DNA from: Mytilisepta virgata
Taxonomy: Eukaryota; Mollusca; Bivalvia; Mytilida; Mytilidae
DNA length: 64,000 bases
Direction of reading: 5' to 3'
Assembly (NCBI GenBank): GCA_028015205.1
Contig: JAPWFG010000018.1
Coordinates: 3,224,001 to 3,288,000 of the forward strand
Shown here in pieces: positions 10,665-22,830 of this stretch; the stretch's first letter is position 1, and every line of letters starts with the position of its first letter. Position numbers and translations under genes: made by a program. The notes beneath the pieces are model-generated. The model made no database searches and was not told the DNA's origin. It saw nothing but the letters and a program-made list of their open reading frames with translations.

Positions 10665-12294
10665 TAAAGCAAGAACCAACAATTGTGCAAGCATCATTGG
10701 GGTTGGGGGAGGGGAGGGTTTTTTGTGACCAAGGGGTGCGTCGGTGAAGTTGAAACCCCTATCCGAAATTATCCACATATCGAATTTGTGACCAAAAAAT
10801 ATCCAGGAAAGCTAAAATTACATATCCAAAATTAACCAAAAATAATAAAAGTCAGTTATCATGATGAGACATATTTAAAGTCAACCTGAATTCTTCTCAG
10901 TGGTTTATAGAAATCTGCAGAAATTTTTAAAATCCTTCCACCAGTTTTGTAAAATCTTGACCGGAATTTGCTGCACATCCTGTATCTAGTATCATTGAGT
11001 TGCCCACACACCCACACACACCCCCCCGCCTCCGAGCATTGGGGATGATAAAAGGTCATGTTTATGGTAAGAGGTGCAGAATCAATTCTGCATGAATTGG
11101 CCTCTTTGCCATGATCATGTACTCCTGTAAAACCCTTGTCTTATGTACACATTGAACCAGAACAGTTAACAGGCTCATACATTTATAAAGGTAGAAGTTA
11201 CATCTATTCCTAAGCAAAAAAGGTAGTTTTTCTCCCAAGTAGTGATTAATTACCGGTAGTCCACAATTTTAAAGCATATAAACTTTTGCATCCAGACTCT
11301 GGTTTCAGAAGATATCTGCAGTGAAATTTGGCAGTCTGAAGTAAAAAAATAATCTCTGAACTTTAAAATTTTAATTCCTTGTCAAATTTTGGGAGATTTC
11401 AACAAATGAAAGCAAATATTTTATTTGAAAATAAAAAAATATTTGTAACATTTTGACATATGGTCCTACTGGGTTGGTATAAATACATAAACATGTATGT
11501 GGGGTTTTGTATACATTTTGCTGGGGCCAAAATATTAAATCTGATCATTCTGAAACATGGTGGTTTGTAATCCTTTGAAAAAATCTACTATACTGATATG
11601 ATATGTGAAATGCTGAATGTATAATTTATCCAGATCCCATTGTGCATCCCCCCTACTTTTCTTGTGTTGAGTTTCAGTAAACCTAAACCGAATATAAATT
11701 GATTTTTCCCAGAGAACCAAATAGAGTAGTAATATTTATTTATTTAATATGGTAACAATACAATATTAAAAATATGTTCATAATATTTGCGCTTCTAAAG
11801 TTTATATAACTGGTTGCCGACTACAAAGATGGAAACAGTAATTCCGGATATCTTTTTGGTCATCGGTCCGCTCTTAGAAATCCATCGTCCTCGTTGCGCT
11901 TTAAATCCGGAACGAAATGAGAGTAGAGTTGTTGAATAAAATAAAATCGAAAAGTGCATGGGCATACGCGGAACAGACATTATAGACATAAATATGTGTG
12001 AAATCTGCTATATCTGCGGTAATAGAAAAGTGCTGCTACTTTTCCTGGTTTGTATTAGTTTTTGAGAAAACTGCATTTAAAGATGAAAAATCGTGTTTTT
12101 TTGACGCATTGGAGTACTTCATGGCAAATTGTATAAACAATAGACAAATACAGACAAAGTAGCAGCACTTTTCAGAAAGGCGCGGTCCTATAGAATGTAT
12201 CGTATATATTCTTGTTAATAGCTGATAACCCTACGCCCTTGCACTTTTGCGAAATATTTGTACACCCGGTCCGTTGTTGGTAATTCGCTGTAGC

Positions 12295-12315
12295 ATGCAA
12301 ATGAGCTATCACGTG
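12295..12315 (+). promoter_or_regulatory. octamer plus E-box block (copy B)
   Basis: ATGCAAAT at 12295-12302 and CACGTG at 12310-12315, the paralogue of the block at 10024. Between them only one base differs from copy A. Confidence 0.25.
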
Positions 12316-12474
12316 ACTGAAATAATTACCAGTTAGGTACCTCTTGTCATTGTCATTATCATAGTGGTTAACGATAACACTCATATAATAAATATGAAGA
12401 GTATTCCTTACTTAAATAGAATAGACCCAATATTATGAAATAAAAAAAAAACAATTACCTTAACATCGCTGCGA

Positions 12475-13001
12475 ATAAAAGAAATGTAATTTGCAGTTAA
12501 AAATTGACATTGTCTTTTCAGTGATTTTTTCTGTCACTAGTGTAAGTAGAATTAACAAGCATACCTGCATAATTGTTTCATTTTAGTTACCTGGTCCAAA
12601 CTAACAAATCATCCAGAATCTTAGAAATAACAATTGTTACCAATTTTGATATCAGTAGATTTTGTTCACGCTGCTAAAGAATATACATACATCAAAATAC
12701 CAGCAACTTCAAATAAATTCTAGAAACTAAATTGTTTTCGTACATTTCTAAATCAACTCCCATAAAGTATGTACCGACAATCATTTGCCCAGATGGAGCG
12801 TGTCATTAGAACTTATTAGATAAACTTTAAGTGTAGCTCCAAAGCATTTCTGTACGGGGTATCTTGCTCCTAATGGGGAGTCATCCTTATTAAAGTTTCA
12901 TGTTCGTCATCATGACTTGGTTGAGAGGTATGACAAAACCGTTTCCTAGTGTAAAATGGACCTGTTCCATTGATATTGTCCAATCCTGATACCTAATTTG
13001 A
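12475..13001. other. non-coding stretch
   Basis: Unique-looking AT-rich sequence with no exon, RNA gene or repeat recognised. Confidence 0.4.
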
Positions 13002-13002
13002 C

Positions 13003-13215
13003 ATGGCGGGAGTCATGCAGGAAGCAAGGACTGCTTACTCTTCCGGAGCACCTTGGTCTACCCCTGGTTTTTTTGTGGGGTCCATGTTTTTTTATATCTT
13101 TTTGATTTTAGTTGTAGTGCTTGTATTGTTTTGGTCCTATCTTTGTTGTTCTCCGGAATTTGTCAGTTGTTTCGATTTCCCCTCCTTCGAATATCTCTTT
13201 TGCATTTCTTGACGT
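13003..13215 (+). repeat. dispersed repeat 'family 1', copy 3
   Basis: Plus-strand copy: gcaggaagcaaggactgctt, then cttccggagcacct, gtggggtccatg, ttctccggaatttgtcag and ccttcgaatatctctttt. The open frames here (for example 13003-13212) follow the repeat and are shared in part with the copy at 17207, so they are not genes. Confidence 0.75.
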
Positions 13216-13610
13216 TACTGTTTAGTTCATTGTGTATCGGTAAAACAGATAACGGTACAAAATTACATCTCTGCGAAATAATGTAAACAATGCGATAATC
13301 TTTGCAAGGGATCATTTTTTTTAGGAATGGTGGTTTTTAAAACTTATTCATTGAAACTTCCGCTCTAAGGTTAGAAGTAAAAAGTGTTTCTATTTTATAT
13401 ATATATTTTAAGTAATTTGAAATCAAGAAATTTTGACTATTCTTTTATTTGTATACAATAACAAATTAAATTCCCAGTGTTTAAGAAAAAGCTACTTTCA
13501 TCAGTTCAGCTAAAGACCGAAAATATTGAAACTTCACAAAATTACGAAGAGCAGATTATATTGCACACACACAGGACATCTTATATATGTTACAAATCTT
13601 ACAAATTTAG

Positions 13611-13754
13611 CATGCGGCCTCGGGAAATATGGTATTAAATGTTCAGAATCCTGTATTGGATGTGTTGGTAATTTGTGTGACAATGAGGATGGCTTATGTG
13701 AAAACAAAACTGTATGTAAACCAGGCTGGAAATTTGGGCCAAAATGTAAAGAGA
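13611..13754 (+). CDS. MEGF/Draper-like receptor: EGF-like repeat exon a
   Basis: A 144-bp exon, phase 1-1, between acceptor caaatttag and donor gtaagt. It encodes one EGF-like/laminin-type repeat with eight cysteines in the order C-x8-C-x3-C-x2-C-x5-C-x6-C-x5-C-x8-C, starting ACGLGKYGIKC and ending CKPGWKFGPKC. The YG after the first Cys and the GW before the last are typical of the extracellular repeats of MEGF10/11, Draper/CED-1 and SREC (scavenger receptor F), which bind apoptotic cells, modified lipoproteins or microbes at the cell surface. One N-glycosylation sequon (NKT) is present. This is the most 5' exon I found; signal peptide and earlier repeats must lie upstream, unrecognised or outside the window. 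Confidence 0.85.
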
Positions 13755-14032
13755 GTAAGTAGTTTTACATATGTTTACATTCAATTCTTTGAGGTACCTA
13801 AAATCATCACAATTCTAAACAAATGAAAAATACTTAGAAGCTTTAATACAAATACATATTTAATCGTAATTAATTAAAATCATATAATCATTTGTTATTA
13901 TACGTTAACCAACTCCGTTGTTTCAATGTTTTAAATGTGTGTTTTATTTTGAAATCGTTGTGAAACCAAATCAACAACTTTTATAATTTTCTTAACCTCA
14001 TATTGGAAATGTACAAAAAAAAATGTTTGCAG

Positions 14033-14164
14033 CTTGCAACGATACTTATTACGGATTGAACTGCCAGGATAGATGTTACTGTCTTGGTTATCCTTGCAAT
14101 AAGTCTACCGGAAACTGTAAGGCAGGATGTGAAAAGGGTTTTGAAGGAACATCATGTAGTAAAG
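14033..14164 (+). CDS. MEGF/Draper-like receptor: EGF-like repeat exon b
   Basis: A 132-bp exon, phase 1-1, acceptor tgtttgcag, donor aaag|gtaaaa, 278 bp after exon a. It encodes one eight-cysteine repeat starting ACNDTYYGLNC and ending GCEKGFEGTSC. Its last two loops (C-x3-C-x8-C, with GFEGTSC) resemble the general MEGF repeat more closely than exons a, c and d, which share a CKPGW block. Sequons NDT and NKS are present. The reading runs on openly past the donor, but the Cys pattern ends exactly at the splice site. Confidence 0.82.
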
Positions 14165-14365
14165 GTAAAATATGTTTGAAATGTGACGTCTGTTTTTCAT
14201 TCCATGTTAATAACGTACTTAGATCATTATCTGTAGCAAAATATAACGAGCAATTATTTTATCAGATCCAAAAACTCAAAATAAATTCTTTACTCACTTA
14301 TATCTGTCAAGGACTGACGAGTAGGAGCAGCCTTTGCACAGCCATATTGATACAAATCAAAACAT

Positions 14366-14503
14366 GAAAATGTTTTGGTTTCAAAACGTATTTTATAATA
14401 ATATTAAAATTTGAAAAATCCTCTATAGAATTACATTTCAAAATGTTTGGTTTCAAAACGTACTTTAGAATAATATTAAAATTTGAAAAATCCTCTATAT
14501 ATA
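14366..14503 (+). repeat. intronic tandem duplication, ~75-bp unit
   Basis: The block tttggtttcaaaacgta...aaatttgaaaaatcctctata occurs twice in a row (about 14370-14432 and 14445-14502) with a few differences. Confidence 0.75.
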
Positions 14504-17206
14504 ATTAAAATGAAATGATCTATCAGCGTCAACACGTGTAATTATTTTTTCTGCAAATTTGTTGATATGTTAATTATCATGTTAACAGAAGTCAGACACA
14601 CCACAAGGGATGAGGGGGCTTTCACATTGGCTAAAATGTAAATAAACCAAACAACAATGTTTAGAATAAAATAATTACAAACTTGAAGTAAAATTAAGTA
14701 TATTTGACTTTATATTTTGTATTTTCACTTGGTCAAAATGTTTGCAAATATACATTTACCTATACAAATCTCTCCAAAATTATTCTAAAAATATTGAAAT
14801 AAAATTTTAATATTATATCCATATGTATGAATTATAAATTTGATTTGTTAAAGATGTCAGCTCTTGTTGTGAAAAGATTATAAATGTCTCAGAAATTAAG
14901 ATGACACCTGTTCAGCCGGTCATAAAACGATCAAACATTTTTTGAATACCAGCCTTTGTATCAGCGGTAGTCAGTTTAAAGGAAATCAAATCCAGTCAAA
15001 TTCTCTCTTATCACCATATGGTCACCGTACGTTTCAGGATTGGCTGACCATGAAGTGTGCCTGTTATTAAACTGCATGTAGTTATTTATCAATCAAATAA
15101 ATTAATACAATCAACTTTAGACATGTTTTATAAGCTAGTGAAACTTGAATAATTACAAATAAAATATTGTAAGCTTATAATTCTATTTTGAATAAATCAA
15201 GTAGCTCTATCACGTGAAATGCTATGTGAGGTTATTATTTAGTATATGAAGGGTTGATAAGTTCATTTGAAAATCAATGCCCAAGGCCAAAGATGTTGGA
15301 ATAAATAACGATTTAAGCAAATTAACAAATGAGTACATTTGAGAGTCGATACAAAACAGAACAAAATGCATCAAGGGACATCTATAGCAGTTACTAGTTT
15401 TATTAACTCACAAAAGCACGAACCTTCCAACACATCTAATATCTTTTAAATATCGTCCGTTTACTTCAATATACATTATCTTATTTGAATTGGCAAAGGA
15501 AAAACATTTCGTTACACATCTTTGTTTTATCAAGACGGACATTTCCATGAAATGCGACTCACTTGTTTTAAATAGTAAATTAAATATGTTAGGCTATTAA
15601 GAGGATAATATTATATAATGGCTTTGATTTGTGTATTAAAAAAAAAGTAACAGTTGAATGACCGCAAAAATTCCCGAGCCGTAAATAAAAAAAAGAGTAC
15701 ATACTTTTGTGCATATGTCCAGGGGAAATTCATTGAAATTGTGACGATATGCAATTAATATACCGACAGTCAATCAATTAAAAATCAGGATTTTTTTAAA
15801 TATAATCATGCCATCAACGCAACTTCATTATTTCTAAAAATTCATGATCCAGATTTTAATTCATAGTTTTATTCTGATATATTAATTTCAGAAATGTAAA
15901 TTCAATTTAAAATGTGACTAAGTATTTTTTTAAGGTACAAGTTCGCTTAGCCCGTACGGTGTTTGGACTTCCCCTGTCCAATTGGCTTGCTATTTTAAAT
16001 GACATGCACATTTCTTGCATGTTAGGTGCAATAAAGACAAGCATGAGAAATTTCTCAGTTAAGAATTAATTAAAAAATGTACAAAATATATATATTTCAT
16101 TTGAAAATGATATTTTTTCAGGTTTCGAAAACCGATAGATATTTATTTCTTTAATTAGTTTGTGTTTATTAAGCATGTATCCTAAACAGGAGTAATTAAT
16201 ATTATCAATGTGCTATGAATCATTGTATTTCTACTAAAAAATCCTCGTGAAAGAAGACAAAAAAAGACTAACGAAAATAGAATGAAAATAATAAATATAT
16301 ACTCAAAGTAATATCTATAAGGTCTGGAAATTTACTAGGTATTCCGTCAGAAAAAAAGTAATACGCTTTTCAGTCTATCACGTATTGTTATCATTAATCT
16401 TCGTTTTATTTCGTCTGTTTAACTGATCATGTTAGGAAACGTCAAGCAAAGATTCTAGACAATTTTCAATATTTAAAGGAAAAAAAAAATTAAACAAGCA
16501 ACTGGAATAAATAATTAAATAAACATAAACCACAATTCTCCGGCAGATTGCAGCGACAAACGCGTTCTTCAATATACACAGATGTCAATAACTGAGCGAT
16601 CAATTATCCGATATTATTTGATTAGTGACGTAATCTAATTTAAAAAAATGCAAATGAAAACTATGATATCCGATGTCTTCTCATTTCTCTTCTGAATTGA
16701 AATATCATGGATTATTAAATTTACGCATAGAATGTTCGGTGATACATGTAGGTATGTTGTATATTTCTTAATATGATTCATTTTCATATTAAACATGTTA
16801 AACACGGTATAAATATTGTGTATGAAAAACGTGAAATATAAAAACATTATTTTCACAAGTCGATCAGAAACAATTCAAAGGCGACGCTTACAGATATAGA
16901 GGGTGATAATCTCTATTATTTCATGGAGAAGTCTGAGAATAAAACATGAAAAAGTATGTAACATAAATTATGATCTTGACGTTCTTAACCGATCAAAACA
17001 AAAATTTCAGATCTTTTTTATCCTCACCGAAAGGATCAGAATTATTTTGAAAAAGGTCTAACTGTATCAATGACAAACGTTTTGAAATGACCAGATTTGA
17101 AGTTATTTGAATATCTTGTTTTGGTTTGAATTTTTTTACCTCGCAGAAAATCAAGACAAATGAAAATATACCTGTTCCATTCATGTTATCCCTTCCTCAT
17201 AACAGA
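14504..17206. other. receptor intron, no further feature
   Basis: Part of the ~4.0-kb intron between exons b and c. AT-rich, no eight-cysteine exon on either strand and no mobile-element protein seen. Confidence 0.45.
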
Positions 17207-17420
17207 TTTGACATAGGCAGCATGGTAGGTGCCCTGCAGGAAGCAGAGACTGCTTACTCGTTCGGAGCACCTGATGGAATCCATGTTGTTCATATGTTTT
17301 TAGTGTTTTATTGTAGTGCATGTATTGTTTAGGTCCTGTCTTCGTTGTTCTCCGGAGTTTGACGGTTGTTTCGATTGTTCCCTCCTTCGAATATCTTTTT
17401 GATATTTCTTGACTTTACTT
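17207..17420 (+). repeat. dispersed repeat 'family 1', copy 4
   Basis: Plus-strand copy inside the receptor intron: gcaggaagcagagactgctt, gttcggagcacctg, ttctccggagtttgacggtt and ccttcgaatatctttttgat. More diverged than copies 1-3. Confidence 0.7.
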
Positions 17421-18156
17421 AAGACGAATCAAGATTGAAACGGCCGGTCAAAACCGAAATCGAGTCACTAGTGATGACATCTTTTCAATACTTAGGATGA
17501 CAAGAGGAATGGGTCAGGTAGAAGTGTGCATCGGTTGGTTTGTAATAGACAAAGGTTTCGACTCGCTAAAAGAGAATGTATATTTAATGGAGGGATGGTA
17601 AGATGAGAGGAAATCGATAAAAGTCTGGAGTTACATGCCAGAGACACCGGACACCCAGACGATATCATCTACATGATCTATGTGTTTTTCTTATAGAAGC
17701 GGAAAAGGTCCATCAAATTTCGTGAACATCTTTTCCTCCAGGTACCCAACAAACAACCTGCAAAACTCGGTCCCAAAGTTTTACTCATGGCCACCCTTCT
17801 TATCGCAACCTACTTACTTCCTTGTTCACAATACGAAAAGCCTAACTGCAGACCGCGGTAATGGTCTCTGGAGGAATGCCACACTCCTTGCACACTAAAG
17901 CCCCCTTCGAAAAAAGAGAAAATTAATGGAAGGCTAAAGAAAGGCTAAAAAAGCGCTACCCAACCATCCATCCCTTTACTGTTGCAGTCAAAATCGATTC
18001 CCCTTAGTGACCAACCCCTATTTGAATTGTGTTTCATAAAGTTTTGAATTCGTTTCGTCCTGAAGAAACACGGAATATTTGCCCTCTGGAGGTTAAACGA
18101 AAAATAAGTCAATCATATTACAGTTTCGATGTTTGTTGTTTTTTAACATTTTGTAG
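17421..18156. other. receptor intron, higher-GC patch
   Basis: Between 17440 and 18000 the sequence is noticeably less AT-rich than its surroundings. A 72-codon open frame (17680-17898) has no recognisable domain or splice context. It may be an old repeat or insertion; nothing can be named. Confidence 0.35.
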
Positions 18157-18300
18157 AATGCGATGTGAGTTATTTTGGTGAAAACTGTGAGAACAAATGT
18201 GATGGCTGTATTGCTAATGTATGTGACCGCACGGAGGGTATTTGTACTAATGATACCCATTGTAAACCCGGGTGGTTGTTGGAGGAAAAATGCAATAACA
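18157..18300 (+). CDS. MEGF/Draper-like receptor: EGF-like repeat exon c
   Basis: A 144-bp exon, phase 1-1, acceptor cattttgtag, donor gtaagt. It encodes one eight-cysteine repeat from ECDVSYFGENC to CKPGWLLEEKC, with the same spacing as exons a and d. YFG replaces the usual YG step. Sequon NDT is present. It follows exon b after a 3,992-bp intron. Confidence 0.85.
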
Positions 18301-21300
18301 GTAAGTAGCAATAATCCTATTAAACCGAGAATCTGAAAGTATTTATCTGTTCAAGTCTTTTAAAGATGCACACATCGTTTTGAATCAATAGACGATCTCT
18401 GTTCGCTATGCATTGTAAATGTTTATCATCTGTTGTGTGTATATTTGATTAATCTAAATATACGCACTTCAATTCAGCTCGGGATTTTGAATATCTTATT
18501 TGATAAACGGTTTAATTCAACTAATTTTTGTAACATCATCATTACTTAAATAGTAAAAAATGAAAATAAAACATGGATCGAAACTATAAAATACAAAAAG
18601 AGGTCATGTTACAATCTTCAGTATAATGTATGAATCCATTTATACAAGTTGACAATGCATGATATCCTATAAAAAACATTACTATAAATATAACTAAACA
18701 ACAATGAGATACCTAACACTGCAGATTTATTCGAGTACAAGAAAAAAAGTTGATAATTATAACACCCTGGAAAAAAATTAAAAGACAAAGGCATGTAAAG
18801 TGAAAAACCAGGGGTCAACGATATTAAGATAATTAAGATATATAGTGTTTAGACAATTTATAAGGTTATCGATAGTTTTCCAAAATAGCCAAATGTTAAA
18901 AGATTGAACAATGACATCCTGACTGTACCAAGATTTAAACAGTAGTATATAAAGCGTCGTTTTGATTTTCTTTCTAGCTTTATTGAGAACATTGCTATCG
19001 AAGTCGATGGAGTACAGTACAAACTTTATTTTGTGTTTTCGGTTTTATTCCCTTTCTTCCCTAAAAACATAGGCACATCAGATTTGTTGTCAGTAGTTCA
19101 ATATTTAAAATAAATCACAAACATATTCTCAACCTGATTTGTCTGAACACTACATTCTTTGTATCAAATATGCCCTTTTCGTACCTTTCGGACAGATAAC
19201 ATAACCGTAGATACAGGTCTCTGATTATCAAACTTTAAAAATTGATATATGAAATTTCCCCTAAAATTACCAATAACTTGATAGATAGCATCAAATAGAC
19301 ATGTTCTATAAAATAGGGCTGCTTACGTAAAACAATTAGCAAATACATTGATAATGTGCTATAGTTTGATTTTGTTGTACTGCTCGTAGTTAAATATAAT
19401 GCCACATCTACGTGTCGGCTAAGAGTCCTTGATTACACATATTTTGAATGCAAACATATATTCAGAAACAACATATCCGAATTTAAAATCTAAATAAAAA
19501 AATCAGTACTAGATTATATGACAAACGAGACGTCGTCTAATTTTATTTGTATGCGCAGCATATGGTCTTTATATTTCTCAATTAATACGACATGCTAGAG
19601 CCATTAGACACTATACAGACTTCTTGTTGCGCCACCATTGTCGGAGAGACAGGCTTTTTAATCAAGGTTATCAGAAAATACGTCTCATCAGCTGCTTAAA
19701 AAAGTTTTATTTCAGATATCAAGATCTTATTGAGAAATATTTTGTTTCCAATAAGATGATTATAAAAAGGGGATTTTCTTAATACCTTAATACTGTCTGG
19801 ACTACTGATTTTACCGACTTTGTTCCATAGCGAATTTACGTTTAAGCGTAATGGAAGCGGGAGGTTTAGCGCGATGTAAAACCTGGTTTAACCCACCATT
19901 TCCATTGGAAATGATTGTACCAAAGCAGGACCATTACCCTTATTTCCACTTTTCTGGTGTTTGCCTGTTTATATATGGACTTCCCCTTTTTTACTATTGC
20001 TTTTGACAACTGCCTTGGAGTTAAGTAGTTCTGGACTAACTTTCATCAAAATGAAATAAAATTTAAATCTTTCGCTTGAAATTTTATTGTGTGCATTAAC
20101 AGACTTTATTATTGGAGTTAATCCATCCAGCCCCGTCATTTATAAGATATGTGTACCAAAAAAAATATATAACAATATATTAATAAACAAACGATATTGG
20201 AAATACGTTAGAAAAATAAAAAGTCAGGAAATTTGGTTCCAAACCTTGGTTCCATCCAGATCTCTGGTTCGAATCCATGGTTACTGGTTATTTCCGGTTG
20301 CAACATTCGAGTTGGAGTTCGAGTTGCAAACTTTGTTGCATACGGGTTCTTTTTTTCATATTCCCGTTGAATTATGAGAAGATTTATGCGAGTATCCGAA
20401 TAACATGAATAAGGTATGTGAAGGCAATTATCTTGTTTTTATATCATTAGAACGTCGCCGGACATTGAAGTCGTTCAGTTAGAAATATTAAATCGTATAT
20501 ATATATACGTTGATAATTTGTTAAAATCCATAACGCAATGAAAATCAACATTGTATATTTATATAAAGGATAAAACGTGTAAATACATAAATAAATAAAT
20601 TAAATCAATAAAGACAATCAATAACACAATATAGAAAAGATACTGTTATTTTATGTTATAAAATGCGATATAAAATATATCTGCATAATACTTTTGAAAA
20701 AGTATGCATTTATTTATATTCATTCCATATTTTTTTTCATTAATCAACTATTAGTCGAGTTGCGGATACTAAAAAAACTTTAATTAAGGGGTTTAAATTA
20801 CCAAAAAAGTCACATGGAATTTTATTGTTTTAAAGTATTTACTAATCATGCAACTTTCCTGTGATGTTCTAAAATATTGAAATCGGCCCATTTGCCTTAA
20901 ATTATGTATTTCGTTATGTTAGCATACACATACCTTTGACCCTACCGGTAATTTGTTCAAGAACTCCTGTAATTGGTCTAATATGCAAGCAAATTGTGTT
21001 TAAAACTTGTTACTATATATCGGCAAAAGAATACTAAAGCGACACAACAGTGGAAAAAGTTCACAAATTCCAAGGAAAAGAAAACGTCAAAAGAATGGAA
21101 CATAACAAACATACGCCGCAACGATATATTTATAACTAAAAGAATAATAAAAAAAACATAAAATAAACTGAACAAAATTAGAATAACACTGCACAGAAAT
21201 AAAAGCACTAGCAATATGAATACTCGTAAAAAACCGAGAGTGATATCAAGTGTTTTGTAAGTGTAAGCATGCTCTACTCCATTAAATGATGCAGATTCAT

Positions 21301-22410
21301 TCCGTTGGAAAAAGATAAAAATCGTGCTCCTTGTAAATTCTGAGAATGCTTTAAAGAAGGGGGAAATACGGCACTGAAATGGATGTTTTTCTTATCTGTT
21401 GAACTCTTCACACCCTCATTTGCACTAATTATTTAATACATAATACATCTATCTAAAGAACTGGTTTCACCCATCAGCTTTTTTTAAATGCAATATAGTA
21501 ACGGTGATATTTTATAAATATCGACTCATCAATCATCATCGAAATACAGTTATTTATCACCTCTGTAATTTTTGTACTTTAAAGGTCATTGGTTGAGATT
21601 TTGTGTCTGTTATGTCATGTTGGTATTGTACGAAATTGCTCAAATAATTTCGATATTTTAATAGGTGTATTTATTTCAAAGTGTAAGATCATAGTGACTG
21701 CACGATACCTTTCATGAAATCGCAGAAATAAAGTGTTTCGTGTTTTAGGGTGTGCTTGTATTTAAGATAGGTAAGGACACGATTGATAAAAAAAAATCTA
21801 GGGAGTGAATTTTTCTGAAATTTATATTTGTTTTTCCTTGGGTTGTACCTAAAAAACATCAAAATCTGGGAGTATGTTTCCTGGCAATTATTAAAGATTT
21901 TTTCTATTTACATTGTCTCCCTCTGCAATCCAAAAATATCTCTTTCATGACATGTACGTGGTCGTTATTGAATCAAAAATAAAAAAACCACCATACTCTA
22001 AATAAAATTATTTCATAATTAATTCATATGTTAATAGTGCAGGTACATTTTTATGTCACTTTCCACTTTCCAAAAACAATAAATTATAGCCAGTTACCTG
22101 TTAGTGAAATCTGGTAAATTTGACAAAATTCAAGTTAAGTGAGGCATAGAAAAAATTGTGTCAGTAAAAGTTTTGTTTTCAGCTGGGAATAAAATAACAC
22201 ATATACATTGTACATATAATTTTGTTATAGGTTTCCATGCAAATAACAAATTGAGTGATACACTGTTGCACCCACCTTTTGGTGAAAATAGGTTTTTGCC
22301 CATTTTGTGGCATGTGCATTGCATACATGATCACTAGACAGATTAGTTTATGTTAAACCTTTAATTAAATCTATATAGATATCATACGGCACAAAACATT
22401 AAACTGCTCC
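18301..22410. other. first half of the 8.1-kb receptor intron
   Basis: No exon recognised. It holds one SINE-like repeat (19838-19990) and otherwise AT-rich sequence with short chance open frames. Confidence 0.4.
19838..19990 (+). repeat. SINE-like dispersed repeat with a shared core
   Basis: Contains ggaagcgggaggtttagcgc, then aaaacctggtttaacccacca and a short spacer to ctggtgtttgcctg. The part ggtttaacccacca recurs as ggttaaccccacca near 51838-51851, where it is followed by ctgtaccaagtcagg. I recall this combination as a widespread mollusc repeat core (not searched). No protein is encoded. Confidence 0.5.
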
Positions 22411-22830
22411 TCCATGTGACCTTGACCTCTGTCGTCAAGGTCAAATAATTGAATTGTTAGACTTAATTCCAGCTGTCCAATTTATTAATCTTTTTGTCTA
22501 GGTTTGTGTTATTTGTTAGGTTTGTGTGTACAGAGCCATATGAAAAGGTGTTGCATATTATCGTCACCTCTGTATCACCTTTTAATTTGACCTTAAGGTC
22601 ACATAAGTGATTTTTTTATCTTCTTATCATCTAGAGCATGCCTTTGTTGTCTTTTGAGCTCGGGTTGTGATTTTTAATATGTAGGTACTTGACCATAAAC
22701 AAAATGTTTTGTACTATTTTGACCTCTGTATGACCTTGACATTTGACTTCAAGGTCAAATAAATGTGATAGTTTTTTTTTTTTGTCTTGGCCATATCTTT
22801 GTTGTCTTTTAAAGTAGGCTTATGATATTT
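22410..22830 (+). repeat. ~145-170-bp tandem repeat carrying TGACCTTGACC / TCAAGGTCA motifs
   Basis: Three degenerate units. Each has a TGACCTY half and an AAGGTCA half: TGACCTTGACCT (22417) with TCAAGGTCA (22435-22443); the perfect palindrome TGACCTTAAGGTCA (22588-22601); TGACCTTGAC (22731) with TCAAGGTCA (22749-22757). Each is followed by a shared 'cctttgttgtctttt'-like stretch. The motifs match the extended half-site of monomeric orphan nuclear receptors (ERR/SF-1 type). Whether they bind anything is unknown. Confidence 0.7.

Larger units (their letters stand above)
10305..12474. repeat. segmental tandem duplication, copy B
   Basis: Counterpart of 7597-10203. Its left edge extends further, to about 10305, where it matches the left flank of the LINE (tattgacatactttgtgat.. 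versus tattgacgtactatgtgat..). Copy B thus spans the LINE target without the LINE. It carries one rather than two of the 268-bp units. Copy-specific indels are scattered through it. Confidence 0.85.

Noticed and set aside
20260..20285. ggttcgaatcc, resembling a tRNA B-box
   Set aside because: No A-box, acceptor stem or cloverleaf could be built around it.
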